From Bacteroides sp. (GTDB lineage Bacteria; Bacteroidota; Bacteroidia; Bacteroidales; Bacteroidaceae), in NCBI GenBank assembly GCA_019412865.1, contig DXOJ01000663.1:1-24949 (forward strand): 24,949 nucleotides of DNA, given 5' to 3'. Below the pieces are notes generated by a model. It saw nothing but the letters and a program-made list of their open reading frames with translations. It did not search any database and was not told where the DNA came from. Below, one piece after another: positions 24,530 through 24,949 of the stretch (position 1 is its first letter; the number at the start of each line of letters is the position of its first letter). Position numbers and translations under genes: made by a program.

Positions 24530-24949
24530 GATAATCTCATCAGCCTGATAGATTGAGAGTATTTCATCTATAGTTATGTCCCATTTTTAAGATATTCCTC
24601 CAAAGCATCAGATAAAAAAATAATGATCTGGAGAATAAAATGCATAAAAACATGCAACAGTATGCAAAATCACAGGCTAATACCGTATAAACTCAAGTCG
24701 AATATGCATCTTTTTCTATCAATAAAAGATTCGTTGGTTTAAAACCAAGGAGTTCTTCCTCACCGAGGAACGCCTCCTTTCTCACCGACGAAGCTGCCTT
24801 TGCTCGGTGAGGAAGACAAATCAGGGAAAATTAAGACAGTTTTTCTTCTATTTTATCACAAATATCGTAAAGGCAACAAACAACAAAATGCTATTTTCTA
24901 GCCACATTTCAGCTTACATAACAAGTGAAAAAGAAGAAAAGCATTACAA
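24530..24949. other. Gene-free region at the window end
   Basis: No open frame of note and no RNA gene was recognised in these 420 bases. The only structure is a 15-base palindrome (24734-24748) and the repeat cluster at 24754-24816; the remainder is AT-rich with no clear promoter match. No convincing terminator for the Nudix gene was seen. Confidence 0.6.
24754..24816. repeat. Composite direct/inverted repeat cluster
   Basis: A perfect 14-base inverted repeat (TCTTCCTCACCGAG at 24754-24767 with its complement at 24803-24816) encloses a tandem pair of related 22-base units (24759-24780 and 24781-24802, both starting CTCACCGA and ending near CCTTT). A shorter palindrome TTCCTCaccGAGGAA lies at 24756-24770. 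The GC-rich block stands out in AT-rich surroundings and may be an intergenic repeat family member or a structured transcript end. Confidence 0.65.

Noticed and set aside
24754..24816. Possible CRISPR array
   Set aside because: Only two imperfect direct units with no spacers plus one inverted copy, and no cas gene in the window.

Overview
The window looks like a chromosomal segment of a gut Bacteroides species. Supporting signs are AT-rich DNA, promoters of the Bacteroides type (TTTG near -33, TAnnTTTG near -7), a SusC/SusD pair with a hybrid two-component system (HTCS) regulator, a BACON-domain lipoprotein, and Bacteroides-type lipoprotein signals (Ser-Cys followed by acidic residues). No rRNA, tRNA, CRISPR array, insertion sequence or phage gene was seen.

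Region 1 (63-6770, + strand) is a tight five-gene operon, probably the tail of a longer unit that starts before the window. It encodes a secreted ADP-ribosylglycohydrolase-family protein, two paralogous CE1/esterase-D-like secreted esterases (one a lipoprotein), a ten-helix sugar permease of the GRP/RhaT type, and a fibronectin-III lipoprotein. A strong terminator at 6793-6832 closes it. The set suggests periplasmic or surface hydrolysis of a decorated substrate followed by inner-membrane uptake of a released sugar; the substrate is not readable from sequence.

Region 2 (6851-8686, - strand) is one gene joining an endonuclease/exonuclease/phosphatase domain to a purple-acid-phosphatase-like metallophosphatase. 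It has its own promoter, which overlaps the terminator of the next operon.

Region 3 (8851-21417) is a compact polysaccharide utilization locus. On the - strand lies susC, susD, a BACON plus double GH16-like lipoprotein, and a GH18 lipoprotein, ended by a terminator at 8722-8766. Diverging on the + strand is a full-length HTCS, followed by a secreted single-domain GH16-like protein homologous to the first sandwich domain of the lipoprotein. The HTCS presumably senses a glycan fragment and activates the divergent susC operon; an interrupted inverted repeat midway between the two promoters is a candidate operator.

Region 4 (21527-24529) is housekeeping: ahpC-ahpF peroxide detoxification on the - strand, with a hairpin between the two genes and inverted repeats at the ahpC promoter, and a divergent zinc-ribbon Nudix hydrolase. 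The last 420 bases hold no gene but contain a structured repeat cluster at 24754-24816.

The least ordinary signals are: both esterases carry a C-terminal half that looks like a degenerate copy of the esterase domain; the GH16-like fold is used three times with the catalytic signature kept in two copies and lost in one; and the two-phosphoesterase fusion.
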